From Pomacea canaliculata (Eukaryota > Mollusca > Gastropoda > Architaenioglossa > Ampullariidae), in the NCBI RefSeq assembly GCF_003073045.1, contig NC_037596.1, forward strand, positions 11,963,950 through 12,027,949: a stretch of 64,000 bases of DNA, written 5' to 3'. Position numbers and translations under genes: made by a program. The notes beneath the pieces are model-generated. The model searched no databases and was not told the DNA's origin. It saw only the letters and a list, made by a program, of their open reading frames with translations. Position 1 is the first letter of the stretch, and each line of letters begins with the position of its first letter. Of this stretch, positions 24,812 to 42,120 are shown piece by piece.

Positions 24812-26298
24812 TACTGAAAGATCAGGGGATTTATAAAGGACCTCGCCCCCCCGAGCGCTGGCCTCAAGTCCGGCTGTAAGTCTCATGTAGTTTTATCAGA
24901 GACTTACAGGTCTTATACAACTTGAAAATAGGATAAAGCTCACCATGGACACTGCGGCTATGGCTGCAGTTTGTGGCTTCAACAACAGGAGTGTCACTGT
25001 CTAAGAAACACTTAACAATCATTTAATTGTTACCATTTAATTATAATATAACGAGCATCCTCTAAAATTTATTGTTTCATACCTCAAAATGAGTGTTAGC
25101 ATTTTAAAAATGTCCGATACTAGTATTTCTCAGAATGTAGATGTTTATTATTTAATGATTACATTGACAGTTTCCATCTGAAACAAGGATAGCAAAAGCT
25201 GTTTTTGACTGTCCGTTGGGGGGACTTCATGCTGACAGTGAACGACTTTCATAGTTTTGTCTCCTCAGTCTCTTTTTTTGAGGGGACAACTGCCCCACCT
25301 TGCATTTGAAGCTGAATCCCCGTTATTTTTGTGGGTTCTTTGGTTCCTCTCCCACTTCAGTACTTCATTCCCACGATACATAGTCAATCCTACCAAGATA
25401 TTTGACTTATAGGAAATTAGGAAATTGTATACGATTCAGCCTAATACTAAGAATCTAAATGTCTAAATTCTAAGGATAGCTTTCAGCTGTTGTAGGTTAG
25501 CAAATGTGATTATTTTAGCTATACAACTGTCAGACACTTTTGCTTCTTATTTACCTGACCCTTTAAAAAAAATCCAAGAAATAATGTATTTTTTCCAAAG
25601 GGCCAAATAAAATTTAATTCAAATGATAATAATAATACATATTTTAAACCGGGCTGTTAAGTAAATGTAAACAGGTAAAGAAAACATACAGAACAATCCA
25701 GGACAAGGATCAGGTTAAGCTAAAGAGACTGGCAGTATGAGAACAGCAGCCACACTCATTGTGCAGGTAACTGGTAAAACCGCAAGGACATGGAAACGAT
25801 TTTGAGAGAACACAGAATGTACGTGCATCATGAATTCAACATGCAGAACCCTATTTTGCTTAGTTTTCGTGAAAGATTTGTACGGAAAGGAAAGAAAGCA
25901 ATAAGTTTTGTGGGTTAAACAAGCTTGTGCAATCATATAAACTTATAAAGTATCAATACAAATAGAGATATTAATAAAGTTATATCAAACTGTCATTTCT
26001 ATCTCCTAATGTTTCAAGGATCACCATAGAGACAAGAATTGATTTTTTCAAACAAATACTATAAAGTAAACTGATAAAATCTAATTTATTAATCAATAAG
26101 ACGAATAGTAAATAAGTAATTTTGTTTTTAAAAAGAAATGAGTCCAATATGGTTTAAGGGAAAAACTTCAAACTTTTGTAGCATGATATCTAAAGAGTTA
26201 CTATAAGGATTTTGTCATAATACATTGTGAGAAGTAAGTAAAGAAAATGTACAGACTGAAGATCTTTCTTTAAGAAAATTTTGGCACAATATGTGGTC
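24812..26298. repeat. Segmental duplication block Q, copy 3 (non-coding)
   Basis: Collinear with 4,556-5,995 and 11,735-13,219, and the 3' flank of gene C. Near 24,839-24,860 a short C-rich replacement interrupts an otherwise conserved stretch. No conserved protein frame. Confidence 0.7.
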
Positions 26299-31659
<5,361 letters not shown>

Positions 31660-31800
31660 GGCGATACACAGTGTAGACAACAGTGTGAGTGCGATGTCCA
31701 CATCAACTGGAGCTGAAGGTTGAGTACATCCTGTACTCCTTACATCTTATAAACACTCCAAGTTTTCGTCTTCCTTGTACAGTTTAGTACAGTCATAACT
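31660..31800 (-). promoter_or_regulatory. Probable promoter of receptor C
   Basis: On the minus strand a TATA-like TTTATAAG (31,746-31,753) lies about 90 bases before the ATG. An ETS/IRF-like GGAAGACGAAAACT (31,761-31,774) lies just upstream of it. Both are kept at nearly the same distance in A and B. The arrangement fits a compact TATA promoter, but no transcription evidence is available. Confidence 0.55.
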
Positions 31801-33803
31801 AATATGTTCTTTGATAAAAGACAGGGAAATTTATTATTCCCTAGAGTTCATGCCAGCAAGATTTTAAAGTCGGCTTCAATTGTTGATGGAGCAAATGGAT
31901 ATTGCTAAAACCGCAAAATATCTGTTTATATTTCTATCTTTGCATCCGTATGTATCTTTCTGGCCCCTGTCTGCGTTTTATAAAATCAAAATTAAATAAA
32001 AAGCACTATAGATTTTCCTTTTCTCAGAACGTTCTTATAATGTTTATATTATCCAAAGTGCTTTGTTTCCTCTTACAAAACGCAGATTTTTATTTCAAAT
32101 GCTCCACTTTGCCTCAAAAGTCAAAAAGATAACAGATGCCTATACAAATTATATAACACTATTTATGTTGTGTACTGTTCACACAAATAACAGTGTTATA
32201 TTTTAAGATAAAAGAAACAAGAAAGAATTTGTATCTCACAACTCCCATCGGCCTATAAATAAATGAATGAATAAAGAACACACGAGTGATTATTCTTGAA
32301 GCAGACATTGTGTGTGTAGATAATGTGTAGAACGTGCATACAAGGGAAATAACTTATTTTGAAACTGCGTCTGTGGCCAAAACACTGTTTAATGAGTTGT
32401 CTCAGCTTTTCTCTGGGCTTTGTTGAAATTGTTCCACTAGCACCAATTAACACAATCATGTTCATTTAGCTCTGGAAATATTTATTGTGCTCGCGTATTT
32501 TAGTGTATGTGGTTAATGTACTTAAAAATTACATTAAAATATTTCAAAAGCTTAAATCTTCACTTGGCACTGATGATAGTCCATGAGGTACTCAGTCAAC
32601 CATTTAACATGTGCCACACGTTTAGTACCTCTAAAAATGAAAACACCAATGAATCATTATTATGTAGCCTAAAATCAAAACAAATATTTCTTCAGTTGAG
32701 ATATCAATTAAAAGTATTTATTTTTTATGCTCATCCTTTAAAAACACATTTTGAAAAGCTAAAGTGATAGGTGAAGGACAATTAGTTAAGAGTGAATTAT
32801 TTCAAAGTTCTTTTTGTCAGAGAGTTTCCCTATTTCTTAAAATATAATTTGATGTGTCTACAGTTTAGAGACCTAAGTAAAAAACTGAGTAATCGTAAGC
32901 TAGTTTAACATCGTTTTCATGTTAAACTTTTATTAATTAGATTTAATGACACCGAAACACATACAAATATACCAAACAATACAAATCACTCTCTGTGGAA
33001 CTAGTAGGTCTCTTACGAGTGTGCCGGCTTACTCCAAGTTAGGCTAGAGTGCCAGTTAATCGAAGGATGATGATTAGGAGAACCCATCCCAGTTGTGGTG
33101 GACATCCTGTCCTGTCATCCATGGAAAATAAGATAATACTTAGTGTGGTTGCCACCTTGGTGGGCCACTAGTCCTGGTTTGCATGTAAGGTCTTGAGGAC
33201 AAATAAAATACCATTCTAGACGTTCATATAGCTTGGTCTGAAAAGTCAACATGCCACATGAGACTAAGAGGCAGGACTCATTTTCAACACTTTTCGTTGT
33301 AGCCTAATAATCGTTTCGCAGTACAACTGGTCTGGTTCGGCAGTGTCACCGGTACGACACTTTAATGTCGCCCGTCTGGGTACCTTGGACTGTGGTTAAA
33401 ACTGGTCGGGTAGACAGAGAAAAATACTGGCTAGGTATAACAGACTTGCTATACCATGTAAAATTGACGTGCAGCCTCTCAAGATGTACAGACCTAAGAA
33501 ATGAGCCTGGTGAGCCACTGCATCTATCCACTTTTCCACTCTGCCTCGACAACAGGTGCTGAAGGACAAGCTTTACATGGCGAAATTTGATACCAGTGAA
33601 GGAATGAATGAATGAGATACTAAAAGGAAGACTGCAAAACTAAAGTTAAGAGCCGAACTCACCATCCGTCTCCGTAAATTCGGATCTTAACTTTCATGAA
33701 CATGTTCTGATACTTGTTTCTCATGGTCCTGATTTCATTAACCTTGTGTGATGTGTCCATACGTGAATGATGGTGACTTTGTGATGGACAATAGTGCACT
33801 TCA
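31801..33803. repeat. Segmental duplication block S, copy 2 (non-coding)
   Basis: Collinear with 18,640-20,500. It holds the second copy of the repeat-like body (about 33,205-33,615, GAATGAATG tail). An extra segment of about 170 bases near 32,600-32,770 is absent from copy 1. The homology breaks sharply after CACTTCACGCGCATTAA at 33,803. Confidence 0.65.
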
Positions 33804-33896
33804 CGCGCATTAAAACTAGCAACAACGCCGGACTACCGGCCCTCTACAAATCCATAGAGCGCTGAAACAGATGTCGACAAATATTTGGTGTGCACA

Positions 33897-34060
33897 GGAA
33901 CATAATGTTCTGCCACAAATACCATCCGGACTGGAGGCCTTGCGAATATTCACTCGCTGAAACCGCTCCGCAAACTACTCATGACAAATCTCAACCTTCT
34001 GTACAGGGTGAAGAGAACTACGCACATCTTTCATTTGCACTGAGATGTCATGAGACTCGA
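33897..34060 (+). pseudogene. Orphan tail-like exon with an ITIM-shaped motif
   Basis: An open frame on the plus strand follows a possible acceptor (GTGCACAG, ending at 33,898). It reads like a receptor tail: a WRPCEYSLAE stretch, a Gln/Thr/Ser-rich linker, then GEENYAHLSFA. The ENYAHL part has the YxxL spacing of an inhibitory or sorting motif. No receptor exon precedes it on this strand for 12 kb apart from the orphan signal exon at 20,896. The frame then runs on into retroposon-like sequence. It may be a leftover from a lost receptor or a chance resemblance. Confidence 0.35.
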
Positions 34061-34222
34061 TTTTACTCCGAACTGTGTTTACTCCTAACTGTGTGCTTTA
34101 CTCCTAACTGTGTGTTAAATGTCTGTGTGAGTATGTATGCCTGCCCTTGTGAGCGAAGAAAAATTTGTTCTGGGTATCCTCGACAGATAATAAAGTTTGT
34201 TTTGATTTGATTTGATTTGATA
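34061..34222 (+). repeat. LINE/SINE 3' tail with TTTGA repeats
   Basis: It ends TGGGTATCCTCGACAGATAA, then AATAAA (34,189-34,194) and a (TGATT)n array. The same tail occurs inverted at 2,385-2,452. Such short tandem repeats after an AATAAA are usual for mollusc non-LTR retrotransposons and their SINE partners. The 5' boundary is uncertain. Confidence 0.6.
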
Positions 34223-34376
34223 TCATATCAAACACTTTTGTGTGAGCCAGAAGCAGATTATGTTGTGGTTAACGACGCACAATGCAAGAATAAACTTAAA
34301 GAAAAGTATGTAAGAATTTAAAGAAACTAATTCACACTAATTGTTGGGATATTTATGATTTAGCCGTTTCCAAATA

Positions 34377-35387
34377 TGTCACGGGACGGGTGGCTTAACA
34401 ACACACTTACGCCAGACATTCTTTCAACACACAACAGAACGATTTCCTGAGGCTGCCCACATCATGTTCATTTCGTTGTTGAATAACTCAGTACTTTACA
34501 GACTACAACACAAATAATCATTTGTAAACAACTCGCCTTAAGACAGCGTTCTAGAGGTGACGAAACTCCAAACGATACATTCAATGTTTACATCCGGGGC
34601 ACTCCCCCGATCAGTCTCAACATAATAAAATCTTTCACATCAAGAATGAAGATTACACGCCTCTAACACAAATACACACATACATACATACACATACATA
34701 CATACATACACATACATACGTCCTGGCCGTGACGTCAGGAGGTTCCGGGGTTACAGCGAAGGTACTCCGTGGTGACGTCACGGGGCTACGATGCTCCAGG
34801 CCCTCGTGCTGCTGGGTGCTGGACCAGAGGTGATCAAGGAATGGTCCTGGGAGGCGATCTTTCTCATCCAGAAGAGCTCCTGTTCTTCAGTCCATACTAT
34901 TAAATCCTGTAACTAGAGTTTACACTATACTACCATTCTAAACAATGTTCTGCAATCCACACATCTTTCTCTCATATGTTCGTGTTTACAAGTTTGAAAC
35001 CTACTTGAGTTTTAAGACTATTCCATAACCAATAACAGAAAAAGATATCATACCTGGTCAAGGCGAGGTTAATCCACAAGAGGTCAGAACCGCGCCTCAT
35101 CAAGCGTGGATGAACACTACCCTGCTCTACTGTGTCATCTCAACTCGGAGATTTACAAGTCGTGACTCAGAACACGGTATGCCGGGGCTCAGTAAATTTC
35201 TGACCTCGTTCGCACCCAAAATCTACTGGTGAACTAGTTTCACCAAACACTTCGTCTTACGGTTAACCTTTTCCCATCTAAAGTTCTCATTCGTTCTCTA
35301 ATACATTCAAGATACAGTTGCAGTCCGTAAGTCGCAAAGGGGTTAAATTAATCTGAAAAACACGGAGGCACGGACTGATCCGTGACA
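34377..35387. mobile_element. Solo LTR, probably Gypsy-like (fossil)
   Basis: A 1,011-bp segment that starts TGTCACGGGACGG and ends GATCCGTGACA, with short inverted ends TGTCACGG/CCGTGACA. It is flanked by the exact 5-base duplication aaata (34,372-34,376 and 35,388-35,392). It has a CATA microsatellite inside and no protein-coding part. These signs fit one LTR left after recombination between the two LTRs. The clean target duplication suggests moderate age. The Gypsy assignment is a guess from the 5-base duplication and end sequence. Confidence 0.75.
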
Positions 35388-35392
35388 AAATA

Positions 35393-37558
35393 ATTCAAAA
35401 CTACTCTCTTCACACGCAGTTGTAATATGTATTGACAGTTGAAAACCCTTCACTATTATCATTAACAAAACCAACCCCTCTGCCATTAATCAATCAAATA
35501 TTTTACCGTCTAGCTACTTACTTTCTCTTGCCTGATCCCTGTTGCCCGCAGACAGCCTGACAAAAGATAAATTTAGAGTTCAACAACCTAGTCTACTAAA
35601 AGACAAAGCTAAATGACAACCGATAATTTTTTACTTATATTTCTTTCTTTTACAATTCAGTAGTTAACAAGTTAAAAAGTTGAAGAAGTAATGTGTTGGA
35701 GTAGTAAGTTCCTTATATTTATGCCAATAAGGAGGAAAGCAAAAGTGTGTGTAAAGCCATTTATCATTATTGTAAAACTGTTATAGACGTTAAGATAGCA
35801 TGTATAAACAGAAAATGCAAGTGGAAAAGTATACTTTTTCATTTTTAAGAAATGTAAGCGTCAAGCAATCTTTCAAAAGGCTCTAATACTGACATAGTAT
35901 GATAATAGGCATAATATATACATATACAGTGTAAGATAGTGAAAGAGGAAGACAGTGAGAGGGGAAGTTAGCGGCATACAATATCAAAGGTCATGCCTTC
36001 TTCCGCATGCACACATTTGGATAACAAGCACTTCATCAACGTAAGCTCAAATAAGAACAATTTTATATAAAGTGAGCAAATCTTTAATATGTAGGTACAA
36101 CGATTTTAACTTAACAAGTATTGTATATAAAAGCCCTAATAGTGCACAGTGCATATACTTGTTTCTCCCTTTTTATTTCCAAAGATAGACAAGACAAGAA
36201 AGCAAAGTGATCTCATTGAATTCTCAATCAGGATCAAGACTTAGAAATGAATCTGCGAATATATTCCTTAGGGCGGTTCTATTCCTTGTGGGTATTATTT
36301 GTTCAGTCTCATTGCAGCCATTCTGAAACCGAATATCCTATCAAGAAGCCTGCTTGTATTTCATTGTTTCCCAAGTGTCTTTAAGGCAGCTTGGATCCCG
36401 CTTGTTGACCCTTAGTTCAACACTTTGTTGAAATTGTTCCCCTTCTTGACCCTTAGTTTGATACTTAGTTTAAAGTGTTCCCTGATCCTGGTTGAATCCT
36501 TGAAAAATGACAATTACTGACTTCAAATAAATGGTTTAAACTTTAAGAAGTTTGAAGTTTAAGGAATGAATTAATGCTCGTAACTGTAAATCAGCTCAGT
36601 ACATAAGACCTGTTCCAACAGAGTGACTGATGCCTTTATGTCTACTCTCTTATAGCACTCAGCACTCACAATATTTTTCCATTTAGAAAGTTTACTTATA
36701 CAAATGTATCTGTTTATTTTTATGATAAATTCGCAAAAACAACTAAAATTTAGTGGAACTCTCATTGTCAAGATTAAGCATACATACCTGGTCCTTTTAC
36801 CTGATAAATAAAACAAGGCAAGATCATATTAAATAAAAAACCTGTTTTAAACTGATAATACTGATTGTGTCTATACGTGTTTAATCTAACTTGTGAAATT
36901 TTGTTTTGACCAGATGGCATGACCTGCGTATGAGCCTATTCATAGAAACTTACTTTCATATTCTACTATCTAAATAGACGGAAAATAAAATGGGAAAAGA
37001 CAAAAAAACTTTCAGAATTTGTTTTATAGCATGTTGAGCAAATTTTCTCTTTACACTCTCAGATCCTTCAGAGAAATGGGAAACAAAACAGGAAACTATA
37101 AGAAGAGCTTAGGTCTGGTGACAATGGCTAAAATGTCTGCAACTGGCCCTAGTCTGAAGTAGGGAATAGGGTGTTTGATGTTATTTACATCTTTTACCGT
37201 CTAACCACTGATTTCATTTTTTCATGAAAATAAGTTTACTAAATTTCAAACTGGTTACAAGGTTTTCAGTACCCCTATCTCTAAGAGATTTGAACACATC
37301 ACAAAAATGATAATAAATTGATGGTTTAAAAAACAATTCTAAGTTCTTTTTAAAGTTGTTGCTAATGTAATACGTTGACTGTAATGTTCTCATACAAACC
37401 TCCAAAGCCTCATTTGTTGTCTTGGAGTGCCAAATATTAATCACACCAAGTCGACCTATTTCCTACCCTCTTTGGTATGTATGTCGACTTTTGTTAATGA
37501 GGAACAACAAAGACAATTTCTGTTGTTTTTCAAACACATTAAAGCAGCAAACACCTAC
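35393..37558. other. Downstream region of gene D, tail exon not resolved
   Basis: Gene D must continue here because its membrane exon ends in an open phase 1 donor. The best candidate for a last exon is on the minus strand near 36,571-36,690, reading SAECYKRVDIKASVTLLEQ and ending LIYSYEH. It shows faint resemblance to the C tail (IDISAFTLAYED). No acceptor of the right phase is obvious, so I do not call it. Other open frames here are AT-rich. Confidence 0.35.
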
Positions 37559-40500
37559 CTCCTTTTTGCTTTTTGATCCTCTGAATGGCAAAAAAGACAG
37601 CAATTGTGAGAATTGCAGCACAGGATAGCACGCCGATAATTGTAATAAGCCTTGAAGTAGTCTCTGTGTAGGCAAAAATAATTTTAAGACAAAGTAAATT
37701 TGTGAATGTTATAACTTTAATATTTAAGCTACAATTTTTGCTCAGGGTTTCTCAAAGAAACTAAAAACAAAGAAGTCATTGTTGTGGATAAACCATAGTT
37801 ACCTTGTATTGTCATATACTTTAAGTTTCATAAAGAAAGCTGTTCGGAATAACACTTAGATTTGTGGACACACACAGACACACACACACACGTATTCTAA
37901 TACTAATATGCAATGCAAAGGGACTACAAGGGTTATATTTTTATCCTTCTAGAACCACTATTTTTTCGAAAATAATTATCATTGTATTTTCTTAACAGTT
38001 AGATAATTTTGGTAAATGTAACATAGAAATACATACCAGAGGAGGCAATAAATGTCAGTACTATCTCTCCACTGCCCATATCATTGGTAATATTTAATGT
38101 CCAGTTGCCCAGGATCAACTTCACTTCATTGTGAAGAGTGATGTTTAAAGTCAGGTTCGGCGGAATACCATGAAGACTACAGTTCACTTTTTGTCTCAAG
38201 TTTTCTTCTGTAGAGGCTCTTGTCAACAGACATCCACTGAGTGTTGTCGAGTGAGCTTTGATATTGAATATCACGTGATCATTTACATCTGGATACACGA
38301 ATTTTGGGGCCATGTCAGTAAACTGTGGAGGACCTGAAAAGCAATGCTTGACATCCAATACTTTTCCGCTTTTATAACGTACTGCCTAATATTTCTTTTT
38401 AATTTTAGAGGTTGTCGTACTTACTACTGTTTCAGTGTTCTTTTATTCATTGAGTTCAACAAAAGTAAGCTTTACAAAACTATATCCACCAATACGTAAA
38501 TATGTGCCTATGATGTAAAAATTGCTCGACATACAGATGTATTACAATATAGCCCCACCCGTACGATCTTGGACCTACAAAGGAATTATTTGTATTATAA
38601 AACTTTCACCAATGTTCCTTTTGTACTTACATCTTACAAGCAATGATACAAATTTATTTTCTGTAGACCTGTTTCCTTCACATCGGATGACTGGCCAGTC
38701 TTCTTCACACGAAACAGCCGCTAGTGAGTGGATGATGTGACTTTCATCTTTAGAAACATCTATTTCACCTCCATTTCTGTCTAACAGACGAAAGGTAGTT
38801 GGAGGGTTTCCTTTAGTAAAAGCGCAGTAGACGCTGATGTTCTGACCCACGTCAGCAATAAAAGTTCCTTTACTCTCCTGTCCGTTGACAGTTAGATTTG
38901 TGACGTATGAAAGTGCTGGAACAAAAATCATCATCATCAATCATCATCAATCATCAATCATCATCAATCATTATCATCATTATATTGTTGCTGATGGTAG
39001 GATGATGATGATGATGACGACGACTATTTCCAGTACTCTCACATTTTTGCCAATGTTTGAAGTTTGAGCAGAGTCCAATGGTTAATTCAGTGGTTCTTTT
39101 TGTCCTTTTCGTTGATTTTTGTAATATTCTAGGAACATTTTCACATTTTTCTTCACCACTTAACGCAATATATTTGTAACTGGTAAATGATTCGATGTAG
39201 TCTACTTATTAATATAATGTTAAGGCTATGACACGAACCTTTTAAAGTAAAATTCTTTGAATCGACATGTGAAGAAGGTGAGTAAAAACTAAAATTAAAA
39301 TGAGTCGAAACAAGTCGAGAAGTTACTGACAAGACAACAACGCCGTATACTTGAGACAAGAGACATAAGATCTGAGATGTACTAACAATTTATTATTAGT
39401 CTTCTAGCTTGTCCCTTTAACCAACAAAGCAAAACCTCGTGTTTTTTTTTTCTCTCTCTTCTTTTCCTACAATGTCTGGAATTTTCTTCCCCTGGTGGAT
39501 CTTTTGTGACCATACCCTTCTTGAAATAATTTAATAGGTTAATGTTGTATTAGTCAATACGTTTAATAACATGTTGTAATAGTTCATGTGAAAGTGGGAA
39601 AGTGTGTAAACTCAAAGCTTTGCTAGTGAGGGTTAGATAAAAATCTCTAGAGTTACAATTCTTTTCTTTGAAGGAAAAATACGTGTGACATGTTAAAGTA
39701 GTAAGGTAGACTAACCACAAGCAGTAATATGTAATGTTTTACTCCTGTGTGTATACGACCCATTTTCTTTCCACCACCATTTCCATTCAGTTTCTATGTG
39801 TGATGTGTTCACTTTGCTGTACAGCTCCACGGGACCAGCTGGACTGACACAGCGGAGTAACGTTCCAGTTGTGACGTCACACGTGCCGTTAATAACAGTT
39901 AACCGTCCTTCGTCATCGGCGATGTATTTGTCTGTTTTGACTTTCACGGTTAGTCTGTAGAGTGTGTCTGATGTCTCACAGCCTGAAGTATTCAGCCAGA
40001 AGGTTAGGTTGACGAAGTCGTTTTGCTTGATACACATATTTTCTGACAGGTGAAGAAATTCAAGCACTGCACCTGAAAAAGAAAATAAAAACAAATCCAG
40101 CACTGAGCGAGGAGAGAGCTCTCTTCCTCTGAACTAAACTATTTATCAGAGATACACTATAAAGTAAAATTCATATCACAGATTGGAAACGAAGGCAATA
40201 TATGAGAAGATCTCACCTGGAAAATATGAACGTCAAAAAGTTACTTAACAGGCAATGGCCTCTTTAAATACTTTTCCGGAAACTTGTTGTAGTCAAGTTA
40301 GAATAAATGCGTAGCAATGAACTTTTCTATTAATATTTTATCAGCCGTTCTGATATTAGCTTTCAGCTGGTTCTAATGTGCTTCCGGCAGTATTCTGCCA
40401 AAGTTTAAAGTATTACTTCTTTTATTCCGGTAACAACGCCAGGTTGTCCATTTTGTCGCTCAGGTTTTCATCAGCTACTAAAACTGTTGAATATTTCTTT

Positions 40501-40722
40501 TTTGAGCAAATATATTAATAAGCAAAGATCACTTTTATGGACAAATAACTCTTTCTTATTTAAAAGTAATTCAGTATGCTTTTTATGTTATGCCAGTCCC
40601 TGTAAATATATCCAGACTTAAACGTGTAAAATAAACTCACAATTTTCCAGGTGTGTATAAGCCACTGTAATAAACACAAGCAATGTGAACAAACTTGTTA
40701 GTACAGAGCGTGGTTGAGACAT
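37559..40722 (-). CDS. Receptor D: divergent three-Ig-domain receptor (3' end unresolved)
   Basis: Exons on the minus strand: signal peptide 40,641-40,722; Ig1 39,716-40,072; Ig2 38,631-38,915; Ig3 38,037-38,333; transmembrane 37,559-37,663. Lengths of 82, 357, 285, 297 and 105 bases all keep phase 1, giving at least 375 residues. The leader is hydrophobic (SLFTLLVFITVAYTHL). Ig1 carries FVNLTFWLNTSGC, GTCDVTTGTLLRCVSPAG and a WKWWWKENGS strand. Ig2 (NLTVNGQESKGTF, CAFTKGNPPTTFRLLD) and Ig3 (GPPQFTDMAPK) are clear relatives of the A-C domains, while Ig1 is very different. The membrane exon reads LITIIGVLSCAAILTIAVFF then RIKKQK. Every exon is open. The cytoplasmic end is missing from my model. 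A decayed inverted relative is gene G. Confidence 0.82.
38928..39025. repeat. ATC/ATG trinucleotide-rich tract (receptor D intron 2)
   Basis: Imperfect (ATC)n and (ATG)n runs beside the Ig2 acceptor. They explain the run of methionines in the open frame upstream of that exon. Confidence 0.85.
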
Positions 40723-42112
40723 CTTGAATTGAGCTACAAAAGTGGTGTGGATGCTCAACTCGGAGCTAGTTTACTTATATTCTTGTTCCTTACGAAAGTA
40801 CAGAAAATCTCATTGCTAAAAGCAATCTTCTTCCTTAATGTGAGTGCTTGTGTAGTGCTAATGTCTGTGTAACATGAAACCAAGCGCTGGACACACAATT
40901 ATCACTGATTTTCAGAAAGGAAGCAAGCCTTTCTAATCTGGACGAAGTTGACCCTTAAGCGAGTAAATGTAGGCAAGAATGATGAGCCTCCACTTCTGAT
41001 CTCATAAATGTTACGAGTAATCCAGAGTGATTTGGCATTCCAAGATCCTTTTTTGCATATAAAAATTGTTTTGTCTGGAGCTTTCTTAACATTCAACTCA
41101 TTGACAATTTACCAAGACTTCAAAAATTCATTTTATCAAAATTTATTACATGAAGATCCTATCTTTAGTGATTTTTCGATTTCTCATTCATATTTCTGTA
41201 TTTTGGTTTTTATAGACGGCTGTCAATTGCTTTACTCTAAGTTGTTCTTTAAGTAAAGCTGTGTCTTGTCAATCATGTTTGGGTATATTTTATTACACTT
41301 TCTGTCCGTTAAACAGTTTGCTATTAATCTAAAGAGAAGGAACTCTAGAAAGTAAGAACAAAACGGCAACTGTGTTATGTCCCTTACGTTTACTCAAACT
41401 CGCGCGTCAGCGAGATATTCCATGGTTTGCTGTAGTGTTTGAAATAGCATTCATATGATATACCATACAGTCGTACCTAAAAAATTTCCGAGAAATGTAT
41501 GAGGATATACTACCTCAATGTATAATTCAACTTTATAGGCCACCAAATTTAGTAGACCGCGTAGGAATTAAAAAAAAAACTCTTCCATTAAAATCATTTT
41601 GCTACATTTTTCACAGTTTCTGACCTCAGAGCCTTTTAATGCAGTGGTGACACGTGAGTATTTTAACCATTAAGCTAACCAGTCCTGCAGGCGCTGTATT
41701 TTGCCTGCTTTTCATGGTAGAAAACGGCCACCGGTTCCGCAGTCACGTGCTCATGGGGAGGTAAGCCACAAAGAAGTCGGTGGAGGGTGGGGGGTAATGA
41801 TGGAGGGAAGAAAAAGCTTTCCCCGCCGAATCCTCTCGCTACAACCTCGAAGAAGTTTCATGTTACATTGTCTGTGCTGGGATTTTAATAATAAGAAAAG
41901 GAAGCGATTCACAGACATATTTGCTTTACGCACGCGATCGAAGCCGAAAGTTCATTTAAAGAGATGATATAAGGAAATGGTTTTAAATGTGAGGTTATCA
42001 AAACATGTGTGTAGGACAGCTATAGCCTCCGATCGCTCAATCACTGTTACCGAAAGCGCAATATGGGGCTACCGCTACAAACGTACGTATGATTACTTTT
42101 GTTGAGTTTCAT
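40723..42112. other. Upstream region of gene D, with a possible SINE relic
   Basis: No gene seen. Near 41,630-41,695 the minus strand holds a tRNA-like head (TGGTTAGCTTAATGGTTAAA resembles a pol III A box), which may be an old SINE. The G-rich open frames at 41,700-41,970 lack domain features. Confidence 0.4.
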
Positions 42113-42120
42113 GCTCTGAG

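Noticed and set aside
37214-37444. A 76-codon minus-strand frame close to the gene D membrane exon, considered as its tail
   Set aside because: It could be joined in phase only through an intron of about 90 bases with no pyrimidine tract, unlike any other intron in the cluster.
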